Of a DNA stretch of 64,000 nt, positions 1 to 11,263 are shown piece after piece (positions within the stretch are counted from its first letter, which is position 1; each line of letters starts with the position of its first letter). Origin of the DNA: Apiospora phragmitis (taxonomy: Eukaryota; Ascomycota; Sordariomycetes; Amphisphaeriales; Apiosporaceae); the NCBI GenBank assembly GCA_038363925.1, contig JAQQWL010000016.1:1488001-1552000 (forward strand). Reading direction: 5' to 3'. A program made the translations under genes and the position numbers. The notes under the pieces are model-generated. The model had not been told where the DNA came from and did no database searches. It saw nothing but the letters and a program-made list of their open reading frames with translations.

Positions 1-682
1 CAGCAAACAAGCACCATTTGACTTGTACATGGACAGGGACGCAGTGGTCCGGAGGGTTGAGCCGCACATCATTGAACGGCGGACACTTCTCGTCGAGCAC
101 CCGGATGAGTATGCCAACGGTAGCGAGCAGTGTCAGCTGAACCGTGATACCCATGCCCCATAGAAACATATAGTGAGTCTTCCTGGGGGCGAGGAGGCGG
201 ACTAATAGAGCGATAACGGCCAGCTTGGGGATGGCGAAGGACATGACGCTCGGGCAGAAGGCGATATATGTCCAGGTCGTGACGGCGATCTGGTCCTCGC
301 GGCTAAGGGCTTCCACATGGCGACCGAGGTCATGGGCGACGGCTTTGGAAGTGAGAGCGCACGAAGCGATGCTGGCAGCCTGCGATAATGCGAAGACAGA
401 TCGTTATCAGCAGCCTAAACACACTGCGTGCATGGCAATGCAAGCGCTGCGGAAGACGATATTTGATGCACCTACAACGGAGAGCATGATCCAATAGTCA
501 TCGCTTCGGAGATTCCGACGCATGAACGCCCTTACATAAATCCTCATCGTAGCCACAACTGCCGCTGCGCCCGTGACGCTCCACGTTGAAACAAGCGTGG
601 TGGTGCTTCGGTTCTGGGCCAGATAGCTCTCGCGACCGGGGTCCGTCGTGTTTGTATTCCCTGAAGCGGCCGACATAAACAT
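1..682 (-). CDS. Fungal rhodopsin-domain integral membrane protein, 3' end beyond window
   Basis: Minus-strand gene of two visible exons, 425-682 and 1-379, joined by a 45-nt GT-AG intron (380-424, phase 0). It starts at the first ATG (682, reading MFMSAASG). Exon 1 gives transmembrane helix 1 and the sequence YVRAFMRRNLRSDDYWIMLS, the typical basic loop plus 'DDYW' entry to helix 2. Exon 2 continues through two more hydrophobic helices and ends in a loop reading LNPPDHCVP, as in the fungal rhodopsin-fold family of seven-helix membrane proteins (often annotated as integral membrane or PTH11-like proteins). Ligand and function of this family are mostly unknown; a plasma-membrane sensor role is inference. 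About 212 residues are visible of a usual 330-400. The protein is open to the window edge with no lesion seen. It is one of four such genes in the first 23 kb. Confidence 0.82.
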
Positions 683-1541
683 GGTATGGTGGAGTCGACG
701 AACGACAAACCATGGTGTTTATCACATATAATACTGATATCGCGACGTTGTTGTCACATTGGTATGGTGTTGAAAAATGGAGTGGGAGATGGTCACAGTT
801 GCCACCAAAAGATTTCAATGACAAGCAAAGTGGACGGTATGATCTACTGGGGGTCCCCTCCACGCACGTCCTGGGAGACAGCCCTTTTCTGATCTTCCGC
901 GTACTGGTAACGAAACTACGGCGGCCAGTTGGTAGAGTTTGTCGCCAAGACGAGGTTGCATCAACTGAACTCTTTCCAGAGCATCGTCTGACTTTAGATT
1001 CGCCAGCGACAAATGTCAGCGAGCATCTTAGTTCTTCCGACTGAATTCAATTCCACGCCCTAGTCCCTGGAAAGTTGGAGCTCCGAGCACTGGAATGGTA
1101 TTTGATAAAACTTCAGACGAGAGATAAGTCTGTGAAGCACCAGCTTGCACAAAACGAGGAGTTCAAAATCCACACGACACAGACTATGGTGTAGTACTAA
1201 GCCCTGAGTAAGCAGCTAGATTAAGCTGACACTTGACGTGGACTGCTAGTTTGTCAAAGCTTTGCATAATTTGCACTGCTTGTGCAATCATTGTGCGTGC
1301 CTCCGTGCATAGGCAGGCATAGTAAGACCGGGGTGATCGCGCCTCCGAGCACTCTCGGACTTTTGACACCATCATGCAATGTCCGACCCCCGAGACCGAG
1401 ACCGAACAGCACCCGATCTATGATAAAAAAGCGACAAACTCACAGTCTCATCCCTCCCCATGTCCTTCACTCCAGCCTGCAAACCAATATTGCTTCCAAT
1501 TCATATTTACCTAGACTTTCTTTGCCGCCAATCAATCCATC
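683..1541. other. Intergenic, no gene recognised
   Basis: Between two divergently transcribed genes, so it probably holds both promoters. Open frames here are short, start at non-ATG codons or show no family-like composition. The last 100 bases before 1542 are pyrimidine-rich, with several CCTCCC/CTTCACTCC tracts, as expected of a fungal 5' UTR. Confidence 0.5.
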
Positions 1542-1902
1542 ATGCATCCCGATATGCGCAGCCACCAGAACCCCTGGCACGTCTACCGCGCCGCCATGCG
1601 TGGCATGCCATACCGGGGCTTCTACGGTGGCGGGTCTCCCCTCCTTCGATTGGCTGTCTTTGGAGCCGGCTCCTACTTCATCGCGAAATACGTCGTGCGG
1701 TACGTTCAGCCCATGATTCTATACATAGTTACTGCAGCGTGCCTCAAGATGGGAGGTCTCCAAGAAGGGAAAAATATTGACCCTTTCTATCAGCGACGAG
1801 TTCAAACGCGAGGCTTTGCGCCAACAACAAGAACAGCCAGTGAGGTGCAGCGACTGCAGCAACAAGATCGAAGCCGCCACAGATAGCACGAGCAAGCCAT
1901 GA
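1542..1902 (+). CDS. Small conserved-looking membrane protein with CxxC tail, 88 aa
   Basis: Two exons, 1542-1699 and 1794-1902, separated by a 94-nt intron that begins GTACGT and ends TATCAG (phase 2). Reading through without splicing gives a basic tail; splicing restores a frame ending in a compact acidic/polar tail and TGA at 1900. The protein begins MHPDMRSHQNPWHVYRAAMR, then a Gly/Tyr-rich stretch (about 24-31), a single hydrophobic segment (about 34-52, LLRLAVFGAGSYFIAKYVV), a charged QQQ helix, and CSDC (residues 72-75). This layout suggests a one-pass organellar or ER membrane protein with a small Cys pair facing the solvent. I do not recognise the family. The intron is supported by frame consistency only. 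Confidence 0.6.
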
Positions 1903-2918
1903 GGAAATTAGGCCGGCGAATGCTGCATCGACAATTCCTTAGCATGGTTAGGGGTTCGGGAGCGACCGACAACTGTAGCGTTTTGTGTTCATGAATATGC
2001 GCTTGTGTAATAGTATTACGGATCAGGGGTATAACCAATTGCGTGTAATTATATTGCGTTTGGTATTTCATGCAATGTATCTGAACCATCCATTTCCTAC
2101 ATACGATGCCGTTCCTCTGATGTAGGTTCCGTACGAGACAGATTGCCTGTGTCTATTACCGTACTTGAGATTGATGGCTTAATTGAGATAACTGTGCGGT
2201 TCAATGCGCATGTGGTAGTTGCCCAACCGTTGGTGGTGCTTTGTATGAGTTGTTGCCCGATCTGGGGTCCTTGTGGCTGTGCCTGTAACTGACTGTAACT
2301 GTGGCAAAGGCTTTAGCGGCATCCTTGCTTCATCCCTGAGTGGCCCTGTTTTTGAGACGCATGCTGTAGTTGTGCTGCTATGTGATGTGCTTTAGCCAAC
2401 CCTTCTGTAGGTGGCTTTCGAACGTGGTCTTTGGGCAGATGTGGAGGGGCCTTGCTCTTTCCTTCAGCGGCTCCGGGAGGAGTTCGTAATTGTTCAGTCG
2501 GGCACCTATTTGCGGTTATTACCGAGGGCGGCCGAGATCCTCGGTGACCTACCCACTCTCGGCGTTAGTATTATTCTTTTTGGGATAAACAGGATGTCTC
2601 AGGAGGGAATAGAGGCAAATTCTGTAATAAACGGTGAATCCACCCCCTGAGATATTGGGATAACGAGGAATATTGGCTGGAATAGGAAGGCATAATCCCC
2701 AATAGTCGCTCACCATCTAAATCCTCGGGACGAAAGACCCTGGGCTTGTCGTCGTCGTCGAAACCGCCTAGGGATGCCTGATGCGCCAATGTTCTATTCT
2801 TGCCGTATTGGGTGTCGACGATGCTGGGAGGCTGGAGTTTATAGGCTGCCAGTAGCTGCCATCTCCTATGGCTTCTGTTGCCTGTATTGAACCTGGGTTT
2901 CTCAAAGGGGTCTTCAAG
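1903..2918. other. Intergenic, no gene recognised
   Basis: About 1 kb downstream of two convergent genes. A minus-strand frame at 2571-2789 contains an Asp-rich run followed by PRVFRPEDLDGE, but it lacks an ATG start and has no supporting structure, so I do not call it. A GTCGTCGTCG trinucleotide run lies near 2749-2759. Confidence 0.45.
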
Positions 2919-4086
2919 TTAATGTATGCCTTGTAGATCGCGCTGGGCGTGGATCTCTTTATGGCCACGGTTAGGTGAATCTTCTAGTTCAATGTGAATC
3001 TGAAAAGGGGTTTCGGACATAGTAGAATGGCGAGACGATGATCGTGACCCCAGTCGTTGCCAGTTCTGCGCGTAGCCGGTCTTACTCTGCAACGCTTTCT
3101 GTAGGGCCTGTGCCCTCGTGCTGGGCCAATTTGAGAGGTTGTTATCTCGTTTATTGGCTGTTGGGCATAGATATGACATTAATGGACCACTGGTCGCTAT
3201 GCAAGCGCATATCGTGCCAGCGTGGACTTCGATGATGGACAAAACGAACCCGACTCAGCCCACCATGTTTTGTCGTCGGTTGACAGGGTATGGATTACCA
3301 CAGCCCAGTGTGCAATAGCAGACGAAAACGTCCCGAGGAGTACTTGGTCAGCTTGATATCCTGGGAACATCATGTTGGTTCCACTTACAAGAAACCGCTG
3401 CTAATGACCACACTAAACTCAATCTTCGGTTGCGTAGTTACGAGCCTCTTACGCCGCATCAGGAGAAGAGGTATTATGGCCAGTACCAAATCCGAGGAGA
3501 CATTTCCAGCACCAAATACCACGTCGGCGGCTTTGGACTGGATGCACCACCCCGTCTCCTTCTGATGCCACGCTTTGTCCCTTGGGATGCACGGCAGAAA
3601 CCCGGTGACAATGTTGCCCACGAGCCAGTCCATGACGTAGAACATGGCGACGTAGACTGTCCACCAGAGCTTCTGGTTCGAACCGGCCAGCTGGAGGTAG
3701 AGGGAGAGCAGGGACATCTTGAATCCCATCGAGCCCAGGAGCCAGAACTCCGACGCGATACCAACCCACTTGTAGCATTGTGAGTTGGTATCTTCGGTGT
3801 ATTGCCATATGTGCAAGCCCAAGCCGTTGGATGCGGCCATGGCTATCAGTATGCTATATAAAATTAATGAAATAAATGTGGCTCCTACTAGGCCTTTTGA
3901 CCGATCAGCACATATGAACGAAACACTAAATGGAGGGAGTGATAACGTAAAATCTTCCTTGCTCAGCGTTCTCTTCATCACACCTAGGCTCGAGTAAAGT
4001 TGAGCGGCAACAAACAAGAATGTGATGCAGGACATCACCAGCGCACATCTCCACACGTGAACACCATTCTCTGCGGGAAGATTCAT
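2919..4086 (-). pseudogene. Rhodopsin-domain membrane protein, apparently frameshifted
   Basis: Minus strand from ATG 4086 (MNLPAENGVHVWRC), a good family N-terminus followed by helix 1 and a basic loop ending KRTLSKEDF. Helices 2-5 follow (LGLHIWQYTEDTN, then FYVMDWLVGNIVTGFLPC). A 53-nt intron at 3343-3395 (GTTTCT...CTGACCAAG, phase 1) joins EFSVVISS to VLLGTFSSAIAHWAVV. Helix 7 (SIIEVHAGTICACIA, the family's conserved 'E.....ICAC' helix) and a 75-residue tail ending at 2919 are in another frame. The switch must fall between about 3250 and 3262, where no intron fits, so one base appears lost. A second intron between about 3850 and 3950 (branch GCTGATC) is possible but its borders are ambiguous. 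Either a recent pseudogene or a one-base assembly error; the rest is well conserved. Confidence 0.68.
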
Positions 4087-5282
4087 ATTTGGTAAGACGG
4101 AAATGCAGGAACTACCGTCCCATTACAGCTCATAGGGTAGGTGAAATACAGTTTAGACATATTGAGATAATGAGATCGGGTAAGGACATATTATGAGACT
4201 CGGTATCATGACCGGAACATGCAGCAGGAAGGAGCTATTGGCGATTCCTAACAACCAACAGTACTTGCATCATTCCTCATCCTCTTCAAGAAACATCGGT
4301 AAAAATGAGCACTATGTGCTGATGATCTACATAATTACGTCCCCGTCTTGGTATGTTTCTTGAATAGAGGCGGTGCGTGAGGACTTCCGATTGGCCTTGG
4401 TAACGCGGTTGGATCTAGACAATATCTATAAATATGATATTCGCTCCACTGATATAGATAGATCTGGAAGCATGCAAGTTCTCGCCTACAATCCGTTGTT
4501 GGAATCGTGCCTTAGATCCTGCGATGAAGCAATGCTGCATGTCAACTTTCCAGGATCAGAGCCAACAGTTACCCCACTGGGCGATCGACAGGTACAGGGG
4601 AGCCGATGCCACGAATCCCACGAGGCTATGCGCCAACATACACCCCAATCCGGCAATCTTGCTGCTGCCGGCAGACTGGTCACTTTGTCGGGAACCGCTG
4701 TCGCGAGTAACCGCTTTCTTGGGATGTTGGAGGTTTTAGACAAGAACCAGCGTCAGAGTTCCCGGATCATGCACATCGGTTATCAATGCTCGGCTACTTA
4801 GTCACTCCGGTGGTTGCTCCGGCTGACGTATGTGGCACCATGGTGTTGGGATAGATAGACACTAGCATCCCTACCCATTCAAACAGGTTCATTACATGCA
4901 CGCCAGACCTTCTCGGGTTCTCGTCAGACTCCTGACACACAAAGCTACTGTAAGTATGTATAGCCCACACCCACTTCAATGTCGTGGTCGTGTGTGGCTG
5001 CAAGCAAAGTTGCGAAGCGGCTTTTATAATCGTATTATTAAGAGATTTAGAACTAATCACACGCACACTCAATTCCGTAGACACAACCAACTGTTCTACG
5101 GGCCTGTCCGCCCTAGACAAGCTCCTTTGACGGATCCGGTCTAGCCATTACCCACGATCCACATGAGACGCCACCGCAGCCACCATCTTAGGCACCCATC
5201 ATAGAAAGCAACTTCTTTTCATAGCATACTTACTTACCTCAGGCTCACCAGGCCCTCATAGCTAAGATCAACTAGCACCGCT
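4087..5282. other. Intergenic, no convincing gene
   Basis: Separates two divergent genes. An open frame at 4373-4801 (plus) starts with GTG and has no recognisable structure. The 5160-5282 stretch is C/A-rich and likely the 5' leader of the next gene. Confidence 0.4.
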
Positions 5283-6929
5283 ATGATGCAGCAACCAGAG
5301 ACGTTACTGGACGTCTACGAGGCGGTCGACCCGTCGACTTACAGCGACGTCTACTCGGAAGCCCCCGACCCCCGGATCCAGGAGATCGCCGACCTCATGA
5401 CGGAGCTGTACGAGCTCTTCATCGACATGCGGTACCTCCGCGCCGAGGACGTCGACTTCCCGCCCCACCGGCACCTGCCGCTCCCCACGGCCCAGATCGC
5501 CGCGAAGCTGGGCCTGAGCCGCGACGTCGTGGACCTGTGGCAGATGCTGCCCTACGTGGTCCGCTGGACACATCCGGAGTGGAACTTCGGCTCTGACGGG
5601 GGCGAGTTCCTGATGTGGGGGGAGTTCCTGACGGACCTCCGGCGGTCCGACGAGGACTGGTTCTGGAGGGTGGGCGTCGACCCTTTCTACGCCCTCGAGG
5701 ACATATCACCGTGGCACGCCTCATCGGCTGCAGACCGACGGTCCCGCGGGTGGGACCACGAGAAGGGGCCGCACATGCGTCCGTGGTACGCGGCACTCTG
5801 CGACATGGGGAACCGCGGAAGCGTGATGATCCTCGACACCAAAAAGTGTATGCACTGCCAATCCCTGGGATTTCCTAACATGATGAACTCTTGATTTGCT
5901 AATTTCACGAGGGGGTAACTACTGCGAGATCGCATGTACCTCGTCGAATAAGCCGGCGGGTCGACGGATCCCGCATACCCGCGAGACGGGCGATGGACAC
6001 GCCCGCTGACTCGGAACGAAAACGACCTAGAGCAGTACTATAGCCGGCCCGCTGCCAAGTTCCTCCGCGACATCATCGCGCGCTTCCGCCACCTCGACTG
6101 GATCCCCGGCGGCCTGTACGGCCGCGGCGGACACGACGACTACTACGACAACTACAAGGCCCTCTACCGCTGCGGCTGGCCCGACCGCTTCGACCCGCTG
6201 CGCTTCGACCACGAGCGCCGCGCCGGCGGCGATGGCCAGTACAGCTACCGCGCGATCCGTGAGCGGCCACCCCCGACGCCGCGCCAGACGGCCTACGCCC
6301 CGCTGGAGGCGCTGTACTCCGCTGGGCTGGGCGGCGCGGCCCACCTCGTGTCGCAGCGCATCGATGTCGTCGACGCCGAGTACCGGCTCGTGCAGGGCCT
6401 GTTCGCGGAACACTGGGCCCGCCAGAGGTTGGAGTCGCGCCGCGCGGACGCCGGGTCTGTCGTGCGCCCCAGCCCGACCGAGTGGGCCTAGTCGCAGGCC
6501 CGTCTGCGCATCGAGCTGGCGTTCCACGAGGCGGACCTCGAGGCGCTGCGCACGCGGTCGGGTCGCTATGCGAGGCCAGCGTGGGCTGGCGTGTCCGACG
6601 GCGAGATCATGCGCTTATACGAAGAGGCCCAGGGTAGCGATCGGATCCCGACACTGCGAACGCAGCTTTCGGACCAGGACGCCGATTCGCGCCGCGTGAG
6701 GAAGCTCGGAACGCTCAAGGAGGCCGCGAGGCTGGTGCCTCAGGATGCTTGGGACACCTGGGAAGAGGACATGGCAGAGCGTGAGAGTCACATGAAGGTG
6801 AATCAATCCTTCCTTGGAAACGACGAGAGAGCGTTGGATGTGAGGAAGGTGTTGGAGAAGGACATGAGCTGGGAAGAAGTACTCAGTGCAGTTATCTACG
6901 TAGCGGAGAAGAAAGAAGAGAACAAGTAA
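5283..6929 (+). pseudogene. Conserved GC-rich hypothetical gene, interrupted by two in-frame stops
   Basis: Starts at ATG 5283 (MMQQPETLLDVYEAVDP). Exon 1 (5283-5847) encodes an acidic, Trp-rich soluble region including DLWQMLPYVVRWTHPEWNFG and ends ...MILDTKK. An 81-nt intron (5848-5928, GTATGC...GCGAG, phase 1) leads to exon 2 (5929-6929), which carries on in one frame to TAA 6927: RMYLVE, stop, AGGSTDPAYPRDGRW, then FRHLDWIPGGLYG and a charged C-terminal third. The frame is broken by TAA at 5949-5951 and TAG at 6489-6491. Both are what CAA and CAG become by C-to-T at CpA, the preferred RIP change. Codon use on both sides of each stop is uniformly GC-rich and continuous over 521 sense-plus-stop codons, so this was one gene. 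The layout loosely recalls fungal SMI1/KNR4-like proteins, but I cannot assign a domain. Confidence 0.66.
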
Positions 6930-7074
6930 ACCTCCAGGGCTGGAAAGAGTCTGTGGCGTAATACCAACGGTAGAGTTGCAGCTTACCAACCTGGGACCAA
7001 GTTGGAGGAGAAAGAGTAATGGATGATTGCAGGGTAAGGTTGTCAACTTCTATAGTTTGGTTTAATCAACATAC

Positions 7075-8257
7075 CTAGTTCTCTAATACGTATCTATATC
7101 TCGCCTTGCCTTCCGCCATGTCCACGATTGCCTTGTTGGCATCCGACATGGGACGCTTTTGCACCCAAGGCTTGATTTTCTTGTCCGCCGCGAGTTGGAG
7201 CATTTCCTGGATCTCCTCAGGTGCACCAATACCGCTACCGCCGACCTTGATACCGCTGGAGATGATGGTGAAGGCATTGATGTTGGGCAGCTCGCCCCCG
7301 TCGGGCGCTCCGACTTGGATGAAGGTGCCCTCCACCTTCAGCAAAGCGAGGTAGTCCGTCAGGGGCATCTTGCCGCTCGACACGGTGCAGACGATTAGGT
7401 CGAGGCTCCGGGCGTGCTTCTTGGCCCAATCCGCATCTTCCTCGGTGGCGATGTATTGGTCGGCGCCCAGCTTGAGAACGTCCTCGCGCTTGTCGGCCTT
7501 GCGCGAAATGCCCACGACCCTATCGGCGCCGAGGGCTTTGGCGAACAGAATACCGAAATGGCCCAGACCACCCACGCCGACGATACCGACCGTCTTACCA
7601 GGACCACAGCCGTTCTTCTTGAGCGGGGAGTACAGAGTAATGCCACCGCACAACATGGGGGCGGCGTCGGCCGAGTCAATCCCCTCGGGAATTGACATCA
7701 CGAAGTGGCCATTCGTACGATTGTGCTTAGCATACCCGCCGTAGGACTTGCCTTCGCCCTTGGGGTACACGCCGGCATAAGTGCCGACCATGCCGCGGGC
7801 GCAGTAATTCTCCTTGCCGCTCGAGCACTCCGGGCAGTCAGGCTCCAGACACGAACGGGCCTGGGCGCCGACGCCGACGCGGTCGCCCACCTTGACGTGC
7901 TTCACGTTATTACCGACGCGCACCGCCTTACCGACGATCTCGTGGCCGACACAGCAAGCTAGGGACAAGAAAGTGAGTCTACGTCGCACCTTCGGTGGGG
8001 TGGGATGGGGAGGGAAGGGGAGGGTCGGAGGGGGTCATGGTGATGAGATGAAGAAGCGCAAACTCACGGTAGGGAGCTCCGCCCCAGCCGGACTTGAGGG
8101 TGTGAAGGTCAGAACCGCATATGCCACAGTGGCTAATCTCGATGTCGACGTCGTCCTCCTCCCACTTCTTGGGCTCAAACTCGCCCCATTGCATCTTGCC
8201 CTCGACAGCGTCGGGACCGTGACCCAGCCATCCCTCGAATTTGCCTCCGGAAGCCAT
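7075..8257 (-). CDS. Zinc-dependent alcohol dehydrogenase, cinnamyl-alcohol/ADH6-like, NADP(H) type
   Basis: Two exons on the minus strand (8068-8257 and 7075-7958) with a 109-nt intron (GTGAGT...CCCTAG, phase 1) give 357 aa, full length for medium-chain zinc ADHs. Catalytic zinc ligands are visible as Cys47 (in ICGSDLH), His69 with Glu70 (VGHE) and Cys167 (MLCGG). The structural zinc loop has Cys100, 105, 108 and 116 (CLEPDCPECSSGKENYC). The Rossmann motif GVGGLGHFG is at about 191-199, followed by SRKADKRE, whose basic residues fit NADP preference. The C-terminus YRYVLEN is typical of the ADH6/CAD group. The family interconverts aldehydes and alcohols, often aromatic or branched, in the cytosol. 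The ORF is intact and shows no RIP-type damage. Confidence 0.93.
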
Positions 8258-8331
8258 GGTGAAAGTTCTGCTTAGAGTTGGGGAATTTCAAGAACAGATG
8301 TCAAGGAGTGGGATCTGGTCGAGGAAGCATC

Positions 8332-8339
8332 TACTTATA
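8332..8339 (-). promoter_or_regulatory. TATA-like box of the alcohol dehydrogenase
   Basis: TATAAGTA on the minus strand, 75 nt upstream of the ADH ATG at 8257; plausible spacing for a fungal core promoter. Confidence 0.4.
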
Positions 8340-9190
8340 GGCGGCGGGGAGGCATCATTTTCTATTGTAGGCCGTTGAGTCATTTCCCATCCTAAGGGAT
8401 TTGAGGATTTCCGGCCGGCACGCATCGTGGCATCATGGGCGCGGATTTGGCGGAAGCTGGGTCGACTAGCACTGGAGTCGTGGGATTTGGCTCCACCGGT
8501 CTGCTGGCTATTGTCCTGATCGAGCAGTATCGAGGGGAGTCCATGACGAATCGACGGTCATAGGTTTGGATGAGATCAAATCAAGATTAGGCCGGGAATT
8601 AGCCCCCAGCTTTAGCTCGCGGAATAAGGCCGGGACTGCACGGATGGAATATAATTCCCGTATGGCCCCCATCCCTGCAATCGCCCGCAATTGCAACCTT
8701 CTAAGTTGGCATTTACTTTGGTTGGGAGAAACAGAGAAATACTTGTCTTCGGCAGATGTTGGCGGTCCAGAAGGCGGTTAAAGAGAAGAAGGAAATCGAG
8801 GCTTTCTTTTATGGCTGTTCATGTCATGATGCGCCCATAAAAACATTGCGTGCGCTTCGTGACGTGGGGAAGTTGCGGTAAGCATGTACAGTATGGTCAA
8901 TTCAAGGATTTTAGTTGTAAGCCTAAGGTTAGGTGTGTAGTACGACTCATTAGCATGGATAAATACATACATGCATAAGTATGCAGTTAACCCTAAGCGC
9001 CATCTGCTACCTAACTGTACGTCGGTGGCTGGCAAGGAATGGGGCCCGCAAACGCCGCATCCGCACCTTGCGACGTCGACCTCTTCTTTCTCCTTCGTTC
9101 TATCTCCACTTGGCCCTCAATCCCGCATTGACTAGTATTCACTTTAGGTATAGACGTGCATAAGCGCCTGGGCGGACGGCACATCAAAGG
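8340..9190. other. Upstream region of the alcohol dehydrogenase, no gene seen
   Basis: GC-moderate sequence with no convincing coding frame on either strand. Contains short open frames lacking introns, signal peptides or family-like motifs. Confidence 0.4.
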
Positions 9191-11263
9191 TTACTAGAAG
9201 CCTAATAATCCGGCACCTAGTGGTGTATCTCTTGTTGGGGGTAGATGTAATCCTCGTTGATCAATTCTGTGATGAGGTGAGGCGTTGTCTGTGTGGCTGG
9301 CTGGCTGTCTTGCGTGGCCCTCGCTGCTCTTCTTCCGCCCATCCTGATCGATCTTCCTGTGTCGTGTTGCACGCTTGAGGCTGGCTTCAAACACCGCCGC
9401 GAGCGAAACGGCGATCAATTCAGAGTCAGGCTTTGCTGGGCGCGGGGAAACTCCCCTCACAGGTGGTCGAGCTTCGTATGTGGCGATACGTGAGATACGA
9501 TATCGTCCGGACACGGCGGAGCTGTGTGAGTCTGGCCTTGTCGGTTGCGACGACCTTTCGGTACAGTGTCTCCGAATATCCTCGCTATACGCACGCGCTC
9601 GGGGATAATACGCCGATGGGGATCGCATCGACCTCTGTTTGCTATGTTTGCGAAATTTCTCGAAGGCGCGGCTGTAAGAGACGACGTCTGGGCGGCCATA
9701 AGCGAAGGGCCCTCAGCCTAATAGGAGCAAAGATGGGATGCCAAGAGCGAACCCAGGCAGCAGCCATATGGTTCATGGAAGACGAAGTGACTCCGAGTGA
9801 GGGGTCGATGAAAAGAGGAAGAGGTCCGCCCGTGCAGCAACAAACGACCCAACTCACAGTCGACTAGTGTGGTATCAGAGCTGAGATGAGGGTGAAACGA
9901 AGTTCTTTAATAAATACGTTGTCTTGAAGCCAAGAGAGACTCCGCCTCATGGGGAGGGGCAGACACAGCATCGGAAGCGAATGTGCCGGCCGCTATTCAT
10001 GAGTTAGCTGACCACATTCCACGCGGATGCCGGCCAAGAACATAGGGGCCGCTCTCCACGTGGTACGATGCAAGATGCTAGGCCGCCGTTCAGTGTCCAT
10101 TAGAGTGCGAGCTGTGCCACGATCGGACGGTCGGATTGTGGGGGCCTGTGCCGGTCGTTTTCAATCAACAGGCTGGCATCCCGTTTTCTTCCGTATGTTG
10201 CTGGCTAACCTATTGGCTTGGTGTACGAGGTCGGTTTTCTTGGATCATAAGGATCTTTGGAGATGAATTTCAAGCAATATCTTCTTATCGGGGGGGCGTC
10301 GGCTGGGGTGCTTCGTTCGGCTTGGAGGGTGCCATCATCTTACGGAAGAATGACTCGGAACGGTGGTATCGAAACCGAGTGGCTGCTTCGTTGGGGCTTC
10401 CAATCGCTCGATAAGAACATTCCTCAATCACATTTGGGAATCGGGCTTCAATTTATATTACGCTGCTGCACCTGGATCTCAAGGCCGCCTGCCGAAAACT
10501 TGAGACGAACGTTTGCTTGTTTGTTTAGACAGATGGTTTTAGCAGACCTACCATCGTGGCGGGAGAGACGGCGAGGTCAGGCAATTTGCCTACTTGATGG
10601 CCTTACAATTTACGTCGTGAGCTACCGGAAAAGAAGTCGTCGTGTTTCCATCATGACGAGTCGGGAAAGGTCTCATCGATAGTTCAGGTTCCTCGAGCCA
10701 ACTTGGTCTGGTCACCCCAGCCTATGGGTTTTGCCGAGTGCTTGGGCCTGGCCCGGTAATCTCCCCCAAAGTCTCACATAGTACGTTTGAGTCATGGAGA
10801 CCCTGTCGGTGCACTTACAATAGCCGATATATGGTCAAGGTAGCTGCTAATTGTCTTCTAGAAGCCTTCCAAAAATCTCGCCAACAGGTGAATCAATCTC
10901 TGTCGCTTCTGACCAGGCACGTATCTATAGTACTAGTTAAGGTTTTTTTGATATTATCCCATCCCTCCTTTCTAGATTGTGCCGTATCCTCGGGGCCCTG
11001 TGCCATTGTCTTTCGGTCAATCGGATTTCTAGGACAGCCAAAATCAGAGTTTGACGAATTGCTGGCCGACAGCACCCCCTCACTGGGTCTGCCAGGCTAT
11101 GCCCTTGGATGCTGCCCCGGTCCGGCCATCGCTACTGGCTTTCCCCGCCGCCTTCGTGCCCCGAAACAAAACAAACAGCCTACGCGTTGACTCCAAGATC
11201 TGGCGAGAGGCCTTCTTCTGAACCTCTCTACTGATCAACATCTTCCTCGCTGATGCCTCTACG
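9191..11263. other. Two-kilobase stretch without a recognisable gene
   Basis: Several 60-150 codon frames are open on both strands (for example 9194-9628 minus, 9433-9867 plus, 10257-10682 plus), but they overlap one another, are Arg/Ser rich and show no structure, so I treat them as chance frames in GC-rich DNA. A retrotransposon primer-binding-site match lies inside at 9870. The last 200 bases precede the rhodopsin gene starting at 11264. Confidence 0.45.
9233..9881 (+). repeat. Possible LTR remnant followed by tRNA-iMet primer-binding site
   Basis: TGGTATCAGAGC at 9870-9881 matches all 12 bases of the standard primer-binding site complementary to the 3' end of initiator Met tRNA used by many LTR retrotransposons. 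About 630 bp upstream is TGTTGGGGGTAG, a common LTR start, and the intervening part ends CCCAACTCACA near 9858. No second LTR or pol region follows within the window, so this would be a solo or truncated element. A chance 12-mer cannot be excluded. Confidence 0.3.

Noticed and set aside
4373..4801. 142-codon plus-strand frame
   Set aside because: GTG start, no recognisable domain, and other frames of the same region are equally open.
9194..9867. Overlapping 144-codon frames on both strands (9194-9628 minus, 9433-9867 plus)
   Set aside because: Arg/Ser/Pro-rich low-information proteins, mutually overlapping, no introns or motifs; typical of chance frames in GC-rich intergenic DNA.
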